A DNA stretch of 64,000 nucleotides, taken from the NCBI RefSeq assembly GCF_037042905.1, contig NC_087253.1:9779001-9843000 (forward strand). Reading direction: 5' to 3'. Origin of the DNA: Lytechinus pictus (taxonomy: Eukaryota > Echinodermata > Echinoidea > Temnopleuroida > Toxopneustidae). The notes beneath the pieces were generated by a model. It ran no database searches. It was not told where the DNA came from and saw nothing but the letters and a program-made list of their open reading frames with translations. The position numbers and the translations under genes were made by a program. Below are positions 1 through 12,884 of this stretch, piece after piece (position 1 is the first letter of the stretch; the number at the start of each line of letters is the position of its first letter).

Positions 1-1148
1 TTTTGAGACACGAGAAAGATAATTAAGTGATTTGGAAATCAGGATTACTCTTTGTATGGATATTTATCGGTTTATTGCCATTTCGTCTACTGCCTTTTTC
101 CCACTATCGCATGGTCTGATATCATTTCGTCTACCATTAGTTAGTCAACAATTAACAAAGTCCAATAGGCATTTCGTCTAATTACCATCTCGTCTAATAG
201 CCAGTTGGTCTAATAGCCGTTTTGTTAATTATCATTTAGTCTAATTGTATTTTTTTCAATTGGTCCAATATCCACTTTGTCCAATATCATTACTTCTATT
301 ACCTTTTGGCCTAATAGCCAATTGGTCTAATAACCACTTGGTCTACTCTCATTTCATTCATGTTCCATTTGGTCTAAATTAAGTTGGTTGACTATCACTT
401 TGTCGAAACCCATTCCGGCAAACAATCATTTGGTATCGTTGCCATGGTCCAATCACTAATAGGTCCAATTTCCGGTATTTTGTTGGTTTACTGACGGATG
501 GTCTATTATCACTAAGTCTAATCATCAGATTGGCTAACAACATTCGTGATAAACCCACTTAGTCCTATTCTCTTTTGGTCTAATGACCACTTGGTCTAAT
601 AGCCAATTGTTTTAATGACCACTTGATCTAATAGCCACTTGGTCTTATTCCCAGTTGGACTAATTGCCACTTGGTCTAATTTTCATTTGGTCTAATACCA
701 GTTCGTCTTATAGTCGGATGGTCTAATACTAGTTGGTCTGATACCAGTTGGTCTAATCCTCACTTGGTCCATTATTCATTTGGTCTATATTCAGTTGGTC
801 TAATGTGCAGTTGGTCTTATTTCCATTTAGGCCAATTTCCACTGCACATCTAACATTCATTTCGTCTACATGCCACTTGGTCTAATATGTAAAGTTTGCA
901 TGGTAACTTGTTTTCATTTTTCTGGTGAAATTTTCAAAGTTACTTTCCGCGCGCCGGCTTCGAATCTTCACCCGTGTGCCCCTCGAAATTTGAGTACATT
1001 TAGAGTGACTATATTTCCATCCCCAATTTTTTAAAAATATGGGGATTTTCAAAAGCCTGTGGAGATGAATGCTTCATATTCCAGTCCCAAAAGGGGTAAA
1101 TTTAAGCACTTTTTCAAGCGCTATGCATGAAAATTCTGAAGTGGATGA

Positions 1149-1166
1149 GAGCGCGAAGCGCGAGCG
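1149..1166 (+). repeat. Mirror-repeat word GAGCGCGAAGCGCGAGC
   Basis: A GC-rich word, mirror-symmetric in text, in an AT-rich setting. It is the first of more than twenty copies and variants scattered through the window, dense at 7.8-8.4 kb and 39-44 kb. Confidence 0.6.
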
Positions 1167-1209
1167 AAAATTTTAGCCTATATAGTAGATGGTGGGTTTT
1201 TTACCTGCT

Positions 1210-1362
1210 GCTAAGAAAGCTTGATTGCTTGTAAGCAAGCAACCAGAGGACCGACGGTTTAAGGTCCTCTCCAAGGGGCACTAATGCACCCAATTAGGAA
1301 TCATATCCGGGTCACCGGAATCAGAACCCCCCGCTCTACCTACTGAGCTATCGCGCCTCTTT
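1210..1362 (-). repeat. tRNA-derived SINE-like fragment
   Basis: Read on the minus strand from 1362, the sequence has a clear pol III A-box-like block (TAGCTCAGTAGGTAGAGC). About 30 bases later comes a weak B-box-like block (GGATATGATTCC instead of GGTTCGAATCC). It sits in the loop of the fold-back element. The damaged B box argues against a working tRNA gene; a decayed tRNA-derived SINE is more likely. Confidence 0.45.
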
Positions 1363-2149
1363 TGAGCTTGAAAGATTTGTTTTTTATTTTCCAAGTCTTC
1401 ACCTCACCCTATTTTATTCACTCTTCTACGGTTTTTTTTTTATTTTTCCTCATTTTCCCTCTTCTCTTTCCCCTTCTTTTCCCTTCTCTGATCTGAACCA
1501 CAAATCAGGAGTAGTACGGCAAGAAGTCGGCAATGATACATAGAGTCACCGTAGAGGTCTAGTACCAGTAGACCATTATGGTTATAACATGAAATGAATA
1601 TGCCTATTGGACGAAATGATGATTGCACAAGATGCTGATTGGACCCATGGCAACGATACCAAATTATTGTTAGCCGAAATGGGTTTCGACAAAGTGATCG
1701 ACCAACTTAAGTTAGATCAAATGGAACATGGACGAAATGAGAGTAGACCAGGTGGTTATTAGACCAATTGGCTATTAGACCAAAAGGTAATAGAAGTAAT
1801 GATATTGGACAAAGTGGATATTGGACAAATTGAAAAAAATACAATTAGACTAAATGATAATTAACAAAACGGCTATTAGACCAACTGGCTATTAGACGAG
1901 ATGGTAATTAGACGAAATGGTTATTGGACTTTGTTGGTTGTTGACTAACTGATGGTAGACGAAATGATATCAGACCATGCGATAGTGGGAAAAAGGCAGT
2001 AGACGAAATGGCAATAAACCGATAAATATCCATACAAAGAGTAATCCTGATTTCCAAATCACTTAATTCTCTTTCTCGTGTCTCAAAATACTTAGTAAAA
2101 TCATATTTTATATCTTATCTGTAACTTGAGTCCTAAAGAAAATACCGCT

Positions 2150-2355
2150 GCGACATTATGCGTTGCGACATGTGACGTTATGCGTTGACAACTTGCTGCG
2201 ACATTATGCGTTGCGACATGTGACGTTTTGCGTTAGAAAAACTACGACATTATGCGTTGACTGCGACATTATGCGTCGGATGCTCTTGGCATAATGTCGC
2301 AATCTGCGACATTATGCGTTGGTGCGACATTATGCGTTGATGCGACATTATCGGT
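2150..2355. repeat. Minisatellite with core TGCGACATTATGCGTT
   Basis: About ten irregularly spaced copies of the word GCGACATTATGCGTTG, with variants GACGTTATGCG and GACGTTTTGCG and one inverted copy near 2283 (GGCATAATGTCGC). Spacers vary, so it is an irregular tandem or cluster repeat, not a clean satellite. No protein is implied. The flanking 2361-2574 shows nothing I can name. Confidence 0.7.
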
Positions 2356-2577
2356 TGTAACAAGGCCTACCGAGAAATAAATATAGAGTGATCTTTAAGT
2401 AGCGGTACCAGGATTATCAAACAAGGGGGCGATCATTTGTGGAACTGCACACGAAATGTCTTGCTTATCACGCCTATTAAACACAATCAAGCGCAAAGCG
2501 CTCGCTTAAATGTTTAATATACGCCCTACTGACTCGAAAAAGGACGTCTTACGGACTGATTGCAATGATGTGTGTGT

Positions 2578-2770
2578 TGGTGTGTTGGCTCAGTTGGTAT
2601 AGCGTCCGTCTCACAACCGGGAGGTCGGGGGTTCAAACCCCGGCCGCGTCAGACCAAAATACGTTAAAAGATGGGAGTTGCTGCTATCCTGTTTGGCGTT
2701 CAACAATTAAAGGGATAGAGCCTCGTAGATCTGGCGCTGCACAGCGGCTGCCGGGCCCATGATAAATTGG
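2578..2770 (+). repeat. tRNA-Val-derived SINE
   Basis: The head is tRNA-like: an A box (GGCTCAGTTGGTATAGCGT), an anticodon loop reading CTCACAA (CAC, Val) and a strong B box (GGGGGTTCAAACCCC). The acceptor stem does not pair, and the sequence runs on for about 110 bases as an unrelated body ending near GGGCAAAAC. These are the marks of a SINE and not of a tRNA gene. Which tRNA it came from is inferred from the loop only. Confidence 0.7.
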
Positions 2771-5700
2771 GCAAAACACATTTTCGGAGTATTTAATTTC
2801 TGATGTCTATTTTGAACAATAAAATATGGATTTTTTCTTTTTTTTCATGATTGAGGAAGATGATATCTCGCCAAATAAATATTGCGAGGTCGAAGAAAGA
2901 GCTGAAAATTTAAAATATCCTGAGATGATAAATGGACGTTATGGGCACTTTTTTGTTATCATTAACAGGAGGTGTATCTACCGCAACAATACATGCGAAC
3001 ATGTAGCTCTAGTTATTCATTATTATTAACCATTTTTTTTAAGTACGAGCATGCAGGATGCATACTTCGCTAAGACAAAGAAATAACTCGAATCTCGAGG
3101 TGGGCAATTTGTGCATAATGACTTGTTAACCTATTGGAATATCATTTATCACATTTAAAAGCCACTGCGAGTGCGAAGTGCGGGCGAAATTTTGAATTTT
3201 ATATATTGACCTAAACTACTTGTGTTAGTTACTAATATTGTTGGGAGGTAATATTGACTGGATGAGAAAATTGTCAAAAATTGAAAAGTGAAAATGGTGG
3301 TTTGAGAGCACGTTACAGCTTGATTAGGATGTTTATAATAGGATATATATATATACTGTATATTTTCAGTTTTCAAATTTGCTTGTCGTCTCGCTAATTT
3401 TTTTTTTCTGCATACCAGAGAAGAGCACCCCATAACAAAATCATATGAATATGGATTTCATTATTCATTCCACATTTTTGTAATATAAAGATTTTTATTT
3501 GTGTTCGTGAATGTGTGATTTTTTTTTACCAAAAGCTGTTCGTCTTTCGACAAGACAAATAATTAAATACCTCAACTACAATGATGTTTTTCAGACAAAG
3601 GTATCAGGTCAAATCAGGATCAAAATGGTCCCTTGACGGGGAAAACCACTTTTAAAAAGAACCTGTAATTTTCACTCTATCAAGCATCACAATGTTATCC
3701 TATCCCTTAATAATTGGCATTTTCCATTATGTCTTTTCCGTTGCCTGTTTGTGGCCCTGGGAACAAATTTTCAATAGGGCGGGTTGCTAGTTTGAAGAAA
3801 ATTTGACAAGACCAGCTGTTGACTTCAATAGGATTGTGATTTGGCTCTGGAAATATTTGACAAGCAATGATACTAATAATAACGATAATAAAAAAAAATG
3901 AAATACCTACCTCATTTCCAGGGGTGCTGCCTATTTTCAATCACATTCGTAAAGATATTCCCTGAATATGTAAATTCGAAGCCTTAAAGCGTGATGTAAT
4001 TACTAGTCTGTGTACTACCTGTGAAGGCTATACCAAATTCCTCTAATAATCCTACGCCACTATATAAAAAATAGGTAAGCTCCCCCCCCCCCCCACGAAA
4101 AGAAATAATGATAATAAATGATTGAAATATATATCTACATATATGTGTGTGTGTGTGTGTGTGTATGCAGCAATGGAAATGCACACCTGAGAGTTGACCT
4201 CCAGTCAGGACACTTCAAGTCACCTGACCTGAATTTATACTCGTGAACAATCATTTTTTTTTCTACATCGGTGAGAACTATATACCTTATCGTTTAAAGC
4301 GATTACTGTAGGGGAAGGGAGTCGCGTATTAGAACAGTCAATTCGTGCCTACTAAACGAGTTGTGTCTACAGGCTGTAGCAGAGCTGTTGATAGTGCAGT
4401 CTTATGCAAGGACCAAATGAATAATTTAAAATAATGATGCAAAAAATGTTTTGTATTGTTTATTATTTGTTGATCAAATTTCCATTAAAAAGCAGTTCAT
4501 GTAAAAGTTAAAATTCTGGCGGAAATTTTGAAACCCATCTCATTCCGGCTCAAAAATGAAATAAAAATCTCCAATGTTAACGATTATTCCGGAAATTTAG
4601 TATTTTTGTTTAATGTTTTGTTCGCTTGCGCTCGCCGCATCGCGTGACTTTTGCAAAAATGTGATTTTCCATCGAAAAATCGCCTCTGCCTGCTCGAACT
4701 TTGAGCGTGCACTAATTAATTGTAGTCCCATAATACAGAATTTCGAGTTTTATTTATGTTCTGAGTAAAGCAAACGAAATGGGGTCTATCAAATTCGCAT
4801 TTCACTATCAAGACGGCAAGCCTTTCCTACATTTTTTTACATCTGTATTTTGTAAACACTTTAAAAATATAACACCATTAGGATTTTGGGAAAGTATTTT
4901 TTATAATATTCATCAATTCACGGTTCGACTAACAATCTATGGAAACAAGAAAATGTCACTTTCGAAAGGAAGGTCCTTGGACTTAAGATCGACATTGCTT
5001 GCTCTTTATTTCTTCTCGAGGCGGCACTAAAAGATGATTCATTTTGAAAGAAAACTGGTTATACAACAACATGATAAAGACCACTATAATATAAGAAATT
5101 TGAATGCAATATCATACAAGTTTCTGCCTCAATATCAACCCCTTTAATACGTTTAGCATCTGTAAACGTTTGTTTAGTACAACCCACAGCAATATATAAC
5201 GTGAAATTTGACACTTTGATTATTAACATGATAAACTGTGTGTTTAAATACATTTCCCCATAACTGGACTGGAATAAGTAATGGATTAACGTAGCGATAA
5301 CTTGTTGAAGGTTAAAACAAATGGTTTTGTTGATGTTTGTCTTGGGTAACTATAGCTTTGACAAAAGAGGTTGGATTTAAAAAAAAATAAATAAAAATCG
5401 GACGCAGGATGTTTTTCAACGCTTGCATTTCCTAGTGTTTGCAAATATTCTTTTTTGGAATTTTTAAAATTAAAATCGTTATTTGTTTTTTATAGAATTT
5501 TTTAATAGTGACTGTTTTGGAAATATTAATTAACAATTTTTTTCCAATTTTATATGAAGTGGGCGAAAAAAAAAAAAAAAATATTTAGTAAAACCGAAAA
5601 GGTAGGAATAATTGTGCCTGTTTTGTCCTCCAAGAAAAGCTCTAAAACCATTTTGTAAAAGAAAAATAAGAATTTGAAAACATTTAAAGCATAACAAGGG

Positions 5701-5798
5701 CCACAATTCCTAATGCGAATTTCTTCCTCAATCACTTCGTAAAAAAAAATCACCCGTTTAAATGAGAATACGAAATGCCTAAAATCAATCAACTTCAT
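2771..5798. other. Non-coding AT-rich stretch
   Basis: I see no credible gene here on either strand. It holds variants of the mirror word near 3167-3186 and 4620-4650, a poly-C run at 4082-4094, a TG microsatellite at 4142-4165 and several poly-A or poly-T runs. Short open frames are low-complexity or AT-rich and unsupported. Confidence 0.6.
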
Positions 5799-6401
5799 TT
5801 AAAGGGAGGGTCCGGGCTAAAAATATTTATATTTAAAAAAAAAACTAAATTCAGAAAGGAAAATGCTGAAAATTTCATCAAAATCGGATAACAAATAACA
5901 AAGTTAGTGAGTTTATAAATATTTTGTAAAAACAGTTATATTCACATCATCATGAATATTCATTACGTTGGCTTATGATGTCACATCCCCACTTTCCCTT
6001 TCTTATCATGTTTTTACACGAAACCATAATGTTTAATTTGTTCATACATGTGTAAATGATGTGTCTCCATTATGATGAAATAAGTTGCGGCAATAAAGTC
6101 TAATGCAATTAATCAGTTTTCAATCCAATCGTTTTAGTTCTTGGTAGAAAAAACTTTGAGTAAAGATAATATCATTTAATAAAATACAAGAAAACATTTG
6201 GAGATATGACATGATTAGCTCACCTAATGAATATTCATAAAGACATTCTTCGACCTGTTTCACCGAAAAAATGCAAATCTTCATAATTCAATAACTTTGT
6301 TATTTGTTATCTGATTTTGATCAAATTCTTAGCATTTTGCTCTGTGAATCTTACGTTATTTATTGAGATAGAAATATCTCCTGCCTGGACCATCCCTTTA
6401 A
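5799..6401. repeat. TTAA-flanked MITE (family 1)
   Basis: The element is bounded by TTAA at 5799-5802 and 6398-6401. Terminal inverted repeats of about 120 bases begin AAGGGAGGGTCCGGGC and end GGCAGG..GGACCATCCCTT, and include the shared block ATCAAAATCGGATAACAAAT. There is no coding capacity. The TTAA ends suggest piggyBac-type mobilisation (inference). Confidence 0.75.
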
Positions 6402-6999
6402 TTTGCAGTTGTACACCTAAAACAATTTCGGGGAGAAATATTTTGCTTTAACATAAAAAGGACCCAAAAAATTCAACTGTTAGCTACTTTCATTCCATGT
6501 ATTATTATTTACATAAAGTACACACTGACCTCTTCAACTGGCTGATTATTAAGAAGAATCCTTGAATATTAAACAATATGTGCCAGTTTCTTTAAAATAA
6601 TTATTAGTTGGTCCATATCTGCAAAGAAGTTTGTTCAGATAAGTTTGTTCATCTGAATTGAACTTTTAACCTATTGATGTCAAATTAATATCTATTTTGG
6701 TTTTTGTTGGCAGGGTTACCATTTGTTCTTCTATGAGAACTTCAAAGTCTATGAGAACTTCAAAGAATTCCTTTACTGACCATCAACCCTTATCATCTTC
6801 GCTCGAGGAACAAGTAACAGGATTTGGAGAACTCCAAGCAGCATCTCCATCCAGATCAACAATTCTAATGTGTTTCTAACTACTTTCATGGGTGTGCTTT
6901 AGAGCATCTGCGTTTTGTGATTCAATCGGTAAGTACGCTTCTGGTCCTATTCCAAGATAAAATATATTACTATATAATTTCATTTAAGGTCCCAGGTAA

Positions 7000-7145
7000 A
7001 GAATGGCAAAGGTAGAAATGTGAGAGATGGTAATGGCAGAAGTAAAGGTCGCAGTGGTAAAAATGGCAGATGTAAACTGACAAAGGTGAAAATGGCGGAG
7101 CTAATGATGGCAGAGGTAAAACTGACAGAGGTAAAAGTTGCAGAG
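7000..7145. repeat. Minisatellite of GGCAGAGGTAAAAAT type
   Basis: About nine imperfect units of 12-15 bases (GGCAGA or GGCAAA followed by GGTAAAAAT). The inverted version (CTGCCATTTTT, CTGTCATTTTT) recurs at about 17275-17355, upstream of the GTPase gene. Open frames through it are artefacts of the repeat. Confidence 0.55.
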
Positions 7146-7198
7146 AGCTGTCCGACCGTCGCCTCTGCGCTAGCGCGCCCGACAGTCGTGCCGCCGGG

Positions 7199-7290
7199 CT
7201 AGCTGCATGTACGTTCCATTGGGATACATACGCACTCAAACGCAGGCGACCCATTACAAGGACCCCCGTTTTCACAAACATTTGTAGTTT
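7199..7290 (-). other. Possible EGF-like exon remnant
   Basis: On the minus strand the frame ending at 7199 reads NVCENGGPC, then a short loop, then FECVC. This is the first four cysteines of an EGF-like domain in typical spacing (C-x4-C, then C-x-C). The rest of the domain is short and the frame stops soon after the next cysteine. The upstream part of the open frame has no recognisable domain and I see no clean splice acceptor. It could be a decayed exon or chance in a locally GC-rich patch. Confidence 0.25.
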
Positions 7291-7594
7291 CGAAGCCCGT
7301 TCCGAGGACCCTCCCTCTTACAATAAGCCCGCTCCAACGCCCCCGTTCTTTGTGTCGCCCGCGGCACAAACCTACTACTTTTTTGGTCGAGTCCCCCTCC
7401 CCTCGGGCTCTGTCATCCAAATCGCGAAGTTTACCACTGTAATTGGAATATTTGAGACTAAAAATTGCGAAATTTATTACCGAAGTCGCATTGTTGGATA
7501 TCATGATAGTCGTGACCTTCACACTCGACGTCATGAGTAATCCACCGCATTTCATAGCAAACATCATGACCATAGTCAGATGCAAAAGAACCCT

Positions 7595-8900
7595 TTTACA
7601 GGGGCGGATACAGCTTTCGCCAATAGGGGTGGTTTATTTTTTTCACCCATGTTTTCCCAGATCGGCTGCTCAAAGTTGATTCTGTTAGCTTCTTAGAAGG
7701 GGTAGTCCTAACAATCACTTCTTAGCTTTACTCTTAATAATCTCGTAATTAAATAATGCTAGCGTGAAGTGAAAGCATTTTTTTTTTCATTTCATGCAGA
7801 TTGTTCTGAAAATTGAACATTTTGAGCAATGTTTGTGATCCTGAACAAGATGTATATAAAACTAAATAGTAACTGCGACCGCGAAGCGCTAGCAGATTTT
7901 ACACTCTGGCCTGGTGGAAAGGGGACCTGTTAAAGACTGTTTACAGTTACCAATAACGACGATACATTCGGTCAACATTCAAATAATGCAAAGCGCGAAG
8001 TGCGAGCTAATATGATTTTACATTCCAACATAAAAAATGGACATTCGAAGCATTTTCTGTAATCATGGATGGTATGAAAAATTGATGAGAGCGCGAAGCG
8101 TGAGCGGAAAAAACAGATTTAGACCTAAAAAAGACACTCCATTCATGTGTTGTCAATCATGAAAATGATGGGTAATTACATTAATTACATTAATAATGCG
8201 AGCGCGAAGACCGAACGGAATTCTTTTTTATATTCTGATTTAAGCACGTGTTAAATAGCGAAAAAGCTGCATTCGTCAATAGACATACGAGTCCGTGATT
8301 TCAATTTAGACCTAGAATCTGGGCGTTTTATATACATTTGTTTTAATATGAAAATCAATAATGCGAAGTTTAATATATTTGATATTCCAATCTGAAAAGG
8401 TTCAATTGAAGCACTATTTCAGGCACTGGGTAGGATTTTTTTCAGCGAGGACATGGACATTATTAGGACGTTTTGTCATCATATGAAAATGATAACTATC
8501 TTCATATTCTTCTTTCTATGCTCAACATATTTTTTCGATATTTAATTGTGGAAAATTGACAATGTGATTATTAGGAAGTCATGAAAATGTTATCTTATTC
8601 AATAATCTAATAAGCCTAATGAAAGCACAAAATTTGTTGGTAAGCCTGAAAACGGGACATTGTAAGTATTTTTTTATTATAAATAGGATGTACGGATTTG
8701 TATATTTATTAATGCGAACAAATCACGAGCCGAAATCTTTGTCAAACTTTGATGTAACGGACCATGGGGACAGTTTAAGTAGTTTGTTTGAATTAATATA
8801 CACTGCGTTTCAGATAATAAAAAAGATAATCCAAATCTATAGGGCTGATATTCGATTCATTTTAATTTTGGCTATTATTCTGCATGGATATTAAAGAAAA
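7595..8900 (+). repeat. Mirror-word repeat family, copy 1
   Basis: This block starts with a GGGGCGGATACAGC / CGCCAATAGGGG leader and continues with units carrying variants of CGAGCGCGAAGCGCGAGC at about 7875, 7990, 8090 and 8200. Shared phrases (GAAAATTGAACATTTTG, CTGGCCTGGT, GGGACCTGTTAA, TTTTGTCATCATAT, AAGCCTAATGA) appear in the same order at 39690-40760 and 42877-43250, so the two are copies of one dispersed repeat. No reading frame survives. The nature of the parent element is unknown. Confidence 0.65.
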
Positions 8901-9034
8901 CCTCATCGCGTTCAATTGACGCCTTGTGTCACGCATGACCAAATGATGTTCAAGACAACATGGTGCATGTACCACTTTGTCCAAGTTTTTGAAAACCTGA
9001 TGAAAGGGCAGAGGCTGATGTAAATGCCTTACTG

Positions 9035-12000
9035 ATGCCTATAGTAGACTTGTTAAGAGGTTGAACGCTGCATTTTTTAGTACAAATGTCCCATTTGGCA
9101 CAAATGTTCCTTGAGTCAAAAGAAAAAGATTCATCCAAAGAGACACGCTGTCTCTATGCAAATAAGCAAGTAATTTGCATAAATTTGCATATTAGGTCGA
9201 TATAGTGAAAACAAGTATTTAATAATATATATTTAACCAGAACTGCCCTAAAATTGGAAATAAAGACTTAGGATAAGAAAGCGAAGAAAATTGTCGTAAA
9301 ATAATTGGGATATCCTTGTTTATTATTACCTAATTTAATTATAATTTAAAACAGAGTATTTTTTCATGAATCCTGAATTGTTTTAAAAAAACAGCAACTA
9401 ATACACAATGTCAACATTCTAATGAAAGAGAATATTATTAGCGAAAACATCGATATGCTTCATGACAGTATTAGTGTCTTAATTTGCTTAGAAAGAGGGC
9501 AAATATGTCAAAATGTATGACGTGATATTGCGCTAAAACGAGACCAAAACAACTTCTATGTCACAGTCACACTCACGAATCGGACAATAAAGCGATCAAT
9601 GGTATGTCATTTGAGATAACACAATCCCAACACAATAGCTTCCATCGGCTTCTCTTATCGCTTTTTTTGGTGTGTCTGCCACACCGTAATCTATGATACA
9701 TACGGACAAAACGCATTTCGGTATCGGTAAAACACTATTTATTTTGTTTTATTTGTTTCTAATTTTTTTCTCTTGGAAAATTTACAGGAGACATTGCTTT
9801 GCAGGTTACTGCTTTAATGAAACTCTGGCACATGAATCATGACGAATGTATCCTACCTCAATCCATATTTTATATTTATCAAAATATATATCGTTTGAAG
9901 ACCCCGAAGTGGCAAAACTGCATCCCCCCGGCATTCCCGCCACTTTACAAAACCAGTTTGACTTGTATAATCGACTTGGAAAAGACAGATTATGAGACAT
10001 ATCAGTCAACATGTTTCCTGAAGAAAGTTTTTGTTTTTGTTTATTTAAGCCTACGCCCACGGGAGCCCTTCGAATTTACCCCATCCCCTCTTCGTATTTC
10101 GACTTTAAATTAAAAAAGATATCGTGTTTTAAAGCCATCGGCAAAGCAAATTGCGTTTTTTGGTATAATAAAGCAACTTTTATATCTATATTTTTATATT
10201 TGCATTCATCATTATTGATATTATAATAAGTATTATTAATATTATTATTATTGTTCTGCCGTTTGTAATAGTGCTCTAGCACAGTAAAGGCTATAACCCA
10301 ACAGGAGCATGCCTAGGATACCCTTTCCCTTTTTGGTTTAATGTATTAAAAATAGTTTATTGTCTTGAGAACTCTTAAAAGATTACTTTTGTTTGTAATG
10401 ATATCTTGGAACATGTAGAAGAGCTGTGGTACATTGAAGAACAGCCACACAGTCCTTTATTGATTCCACTTTAAATTTAAATATTTTTAGAGCCCAATCA
10501 GAAGAAATATGCATTTCTATTACACACAGTAAAGCCTCTTTGCGTTCTCCTCTTGAAAAAAAAAAAACATAGAAGGCATTGTTTTATATCTCATAAAATA
10601 AATTCGTGTACGTGACGGTGGCCTGTCGAAGTTGCCCAACCGTTTATTTTGTTTTGACAATATACATTTATAATATCGTCTAAATGAAGCCGTCATCTGG
10701 AAAAGGGCACTTATTAAAGGCAGCATCTACATTATATAGAGGAGGCCCTGGCACTGGGAAGAGGGGACTGAAGCTTGTTAAATTTCTTGGGACCAAAATT
10801 TTACATTGAACCTTTTTTGCTTTTCAAATTTACATCAAAAATTTTAACAAGCGAATAAACAAAAAGGATTGCACTACAAAATGAAGTTTTTTATGGTAAC
10901 GTTTCTTTTTTTTCGTTTTGTACATCTGCCGGAATTCCAGGGGGTGCTGTCTCTTTAGAATAACACACGCAGCACACCCCCCCCCCCCCTTTCCGGAAAA
11001 TCTTGCGGGTGCTTCAGCCCCCGCTTCCAAGTATCAGGGCCTCCTCTATAAAATGTAGATGCTGCCTTTAATAAGTGCCCTTTTCCAGATGAGGGCTTCA
11101 TTTAGACAATATTCTAAACATATATTGTCAAAACAAAATAAACGGTTGGGCAACTTCGACAGGCCACCGTCACGTACACGAACCTATTTTATGCGATATA
11201 AAACAATGCCTTCTATGTTTTTTTTTTCAAGAGGAGAACGCAAAGAGGCTTTACTGTGTGTAATAGAAATGCATCTTTCTTCTGATTGGGCTCTAAAAAT
11301 ATTTAAATTTAACACAGAGTGGAATCAATAAAGGGCTGTGTGGCTGTTCTTCAATGTACCACAGCTCCTCTACATGTCAGTTGTAGAGTATTTTCTCCTC
11401 AATCTATTCCAAGATATCATTACAAACAAAAGTAATCTTTTAAGAGTTCTAAATACAATAAACTATTTTTTAATACATAAAACCAAAAAGGGAAAGGGTA
11501 TCCTAGGCATGCTCCTGTCATGCATGTTGGGTAATAGCCTTTACTGTGCTAGAGCACTATTACAAACGGCAGGACAATAATAATAATAATAATAATAATA
11601 ACAATAATAATAATGATAATAATAATAATATTACTGTAGATAGATATGAAATATAGATATAAAAGTTGCTTTATTATACCAAAAACGCAGTTTGCCTTGC
11701 CGATGGCTTTAAAACACGATGTTTTTTTATTGTCGAAATACAGAGAGGGGATGGGGTAAATTCGGAGGGCTCCCGTGGGCGTAGGCTTAAATAAACAAAA
11801 AAAAATATCTTCAGGAAACATGTTAACTGATGTCTCATACATCTGTCTTTTCCAAGTCGATTATACAAGTCAAACTGGTTTTGTAAAGTAGCGGGAATGC
11901 TGCGGGGGAATGCAGTTTTGCCACTTCGGGGTCTCAAAAAGATATATATTTTAACAAAGTTAAAGTATGGATTGAGGTGGGGTACATTCATCATGATTCA

Positions 12001-12806
12001 TGTGTAGTAACCTGCAAAGCAATGTCTCCTGTAAATGTTCCAAGAGAAACAAATTAGAAACAAATAAAACAAAATTAATAGTGTTTACCGATACCGAAAT
12101 GAATTTACCCGTATATACCATAGATTACGGTGTGGCAGACACACCAACAAAAGCGATACGAGAAGCCAATGGAAGCTATTGTATTGAGATTGTGTTACCT
12201 CGAATGACATACTAGTACATGTACCATTGATCGCTTTATTGTCCGATTAATGAGTGTGACTGTGACATAGAGGTTGTTTTGGTCTCGTTTTAGCGCAATA
12301 TCACGTCATACATTTTGACATATTTGCCCTCTTTCTAAGCAAATTAAGACACTAATACTGTCATGAAGCATATCGATGTTTTCGCTAATATATTCTCTTT
12401 CATGTAGAATGTTGGCATTGTGTATTAGTTGCTGTGCTTTTAAAACAATTCAGGATTCATGAAAAAAATACTCTGTTTTAAATTATAATTAAATTAGGTA
12501 ATAATAAACAAGGATATCCCAATTATTTTACGACAATTTTCTTCGCTTTCTTATCCTAAGTCTTTATTTCCAATTTTAGGGCAGTTCTGGTTAAATATAT
12601 ATTATTAAATACTAGTTTTCACTATATCGACCTAATATGCAAATTTATATAAATTACTTGCTTATTTGCATAGATACAGCGTGTCTCTTTGGATGAATCT
12701 TTTTCTTTTGACTCAAGGAACATTTGTGCCAAGTGGGACATTTGTACTAAAAAATGCAGCGTTCACCCCTTTTTTTGCAGTTAACAAGTCTACTACTAAG
12801 ATGTCC
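9035..12806. repeat. Large inverted repeat, arms about 1.7 kb
   Basis: The left arm (about 9035-10751) returns as a close reverse complement at about 11034-12806. Matching landmarks are AGTAGACTTGTTAA at 9045 and 12785, TTTACAGGAGACATTGC at 9781 and 12030, and GCCTCTTTGCGTTCTCC at 10530 and 11235. The inner edges match as AGAGGAGGCCCTG. The arms differ by scattered substitutions and by the length of an ATT microsatellite (10200-10260, 11575-11635). The 282-base loop has poly-C and no gene. Short open frames occur as mirror pairs in both arms and none is recognisable. Confidence 0.85.
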
Positions 12807-12884
12807 CCTTTTTTACCAAAGTGTAAATGAGCGAATGTATTTGCAGATGATTAACGAATAGATCGTACCACAGTTTGACCAACA

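Larger units (their letters stand above)
1..2089. repeat. Fold-back element built of TTGGTCTAAT-type units
   Basis: Bases 1-470 recur as a close reverse complement at about 1620-2089; the two outer ends match as TTTTGAGACACGAGAAAG and its complement. Between the arms, 470-890 is a degenerate array of roughly 20-bp units with the core TTGGTCTAAT followed by a variable GCCA or CCA step. The middle (about 900-1430) is unrelated AT-rich sequence with a nested SINE-like piece. The left end coincides with the window start, so the element may extend further left. No open reading frame looks real. A non-autonomous fold-back or MITE-like element is the best reading. Confidence 0.75.

Noticed and set aside
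2581..2655. Functional tRNA-Val gene
   Set aside because: The acceptor stem does not pair and the sequence continues into a SINE body.
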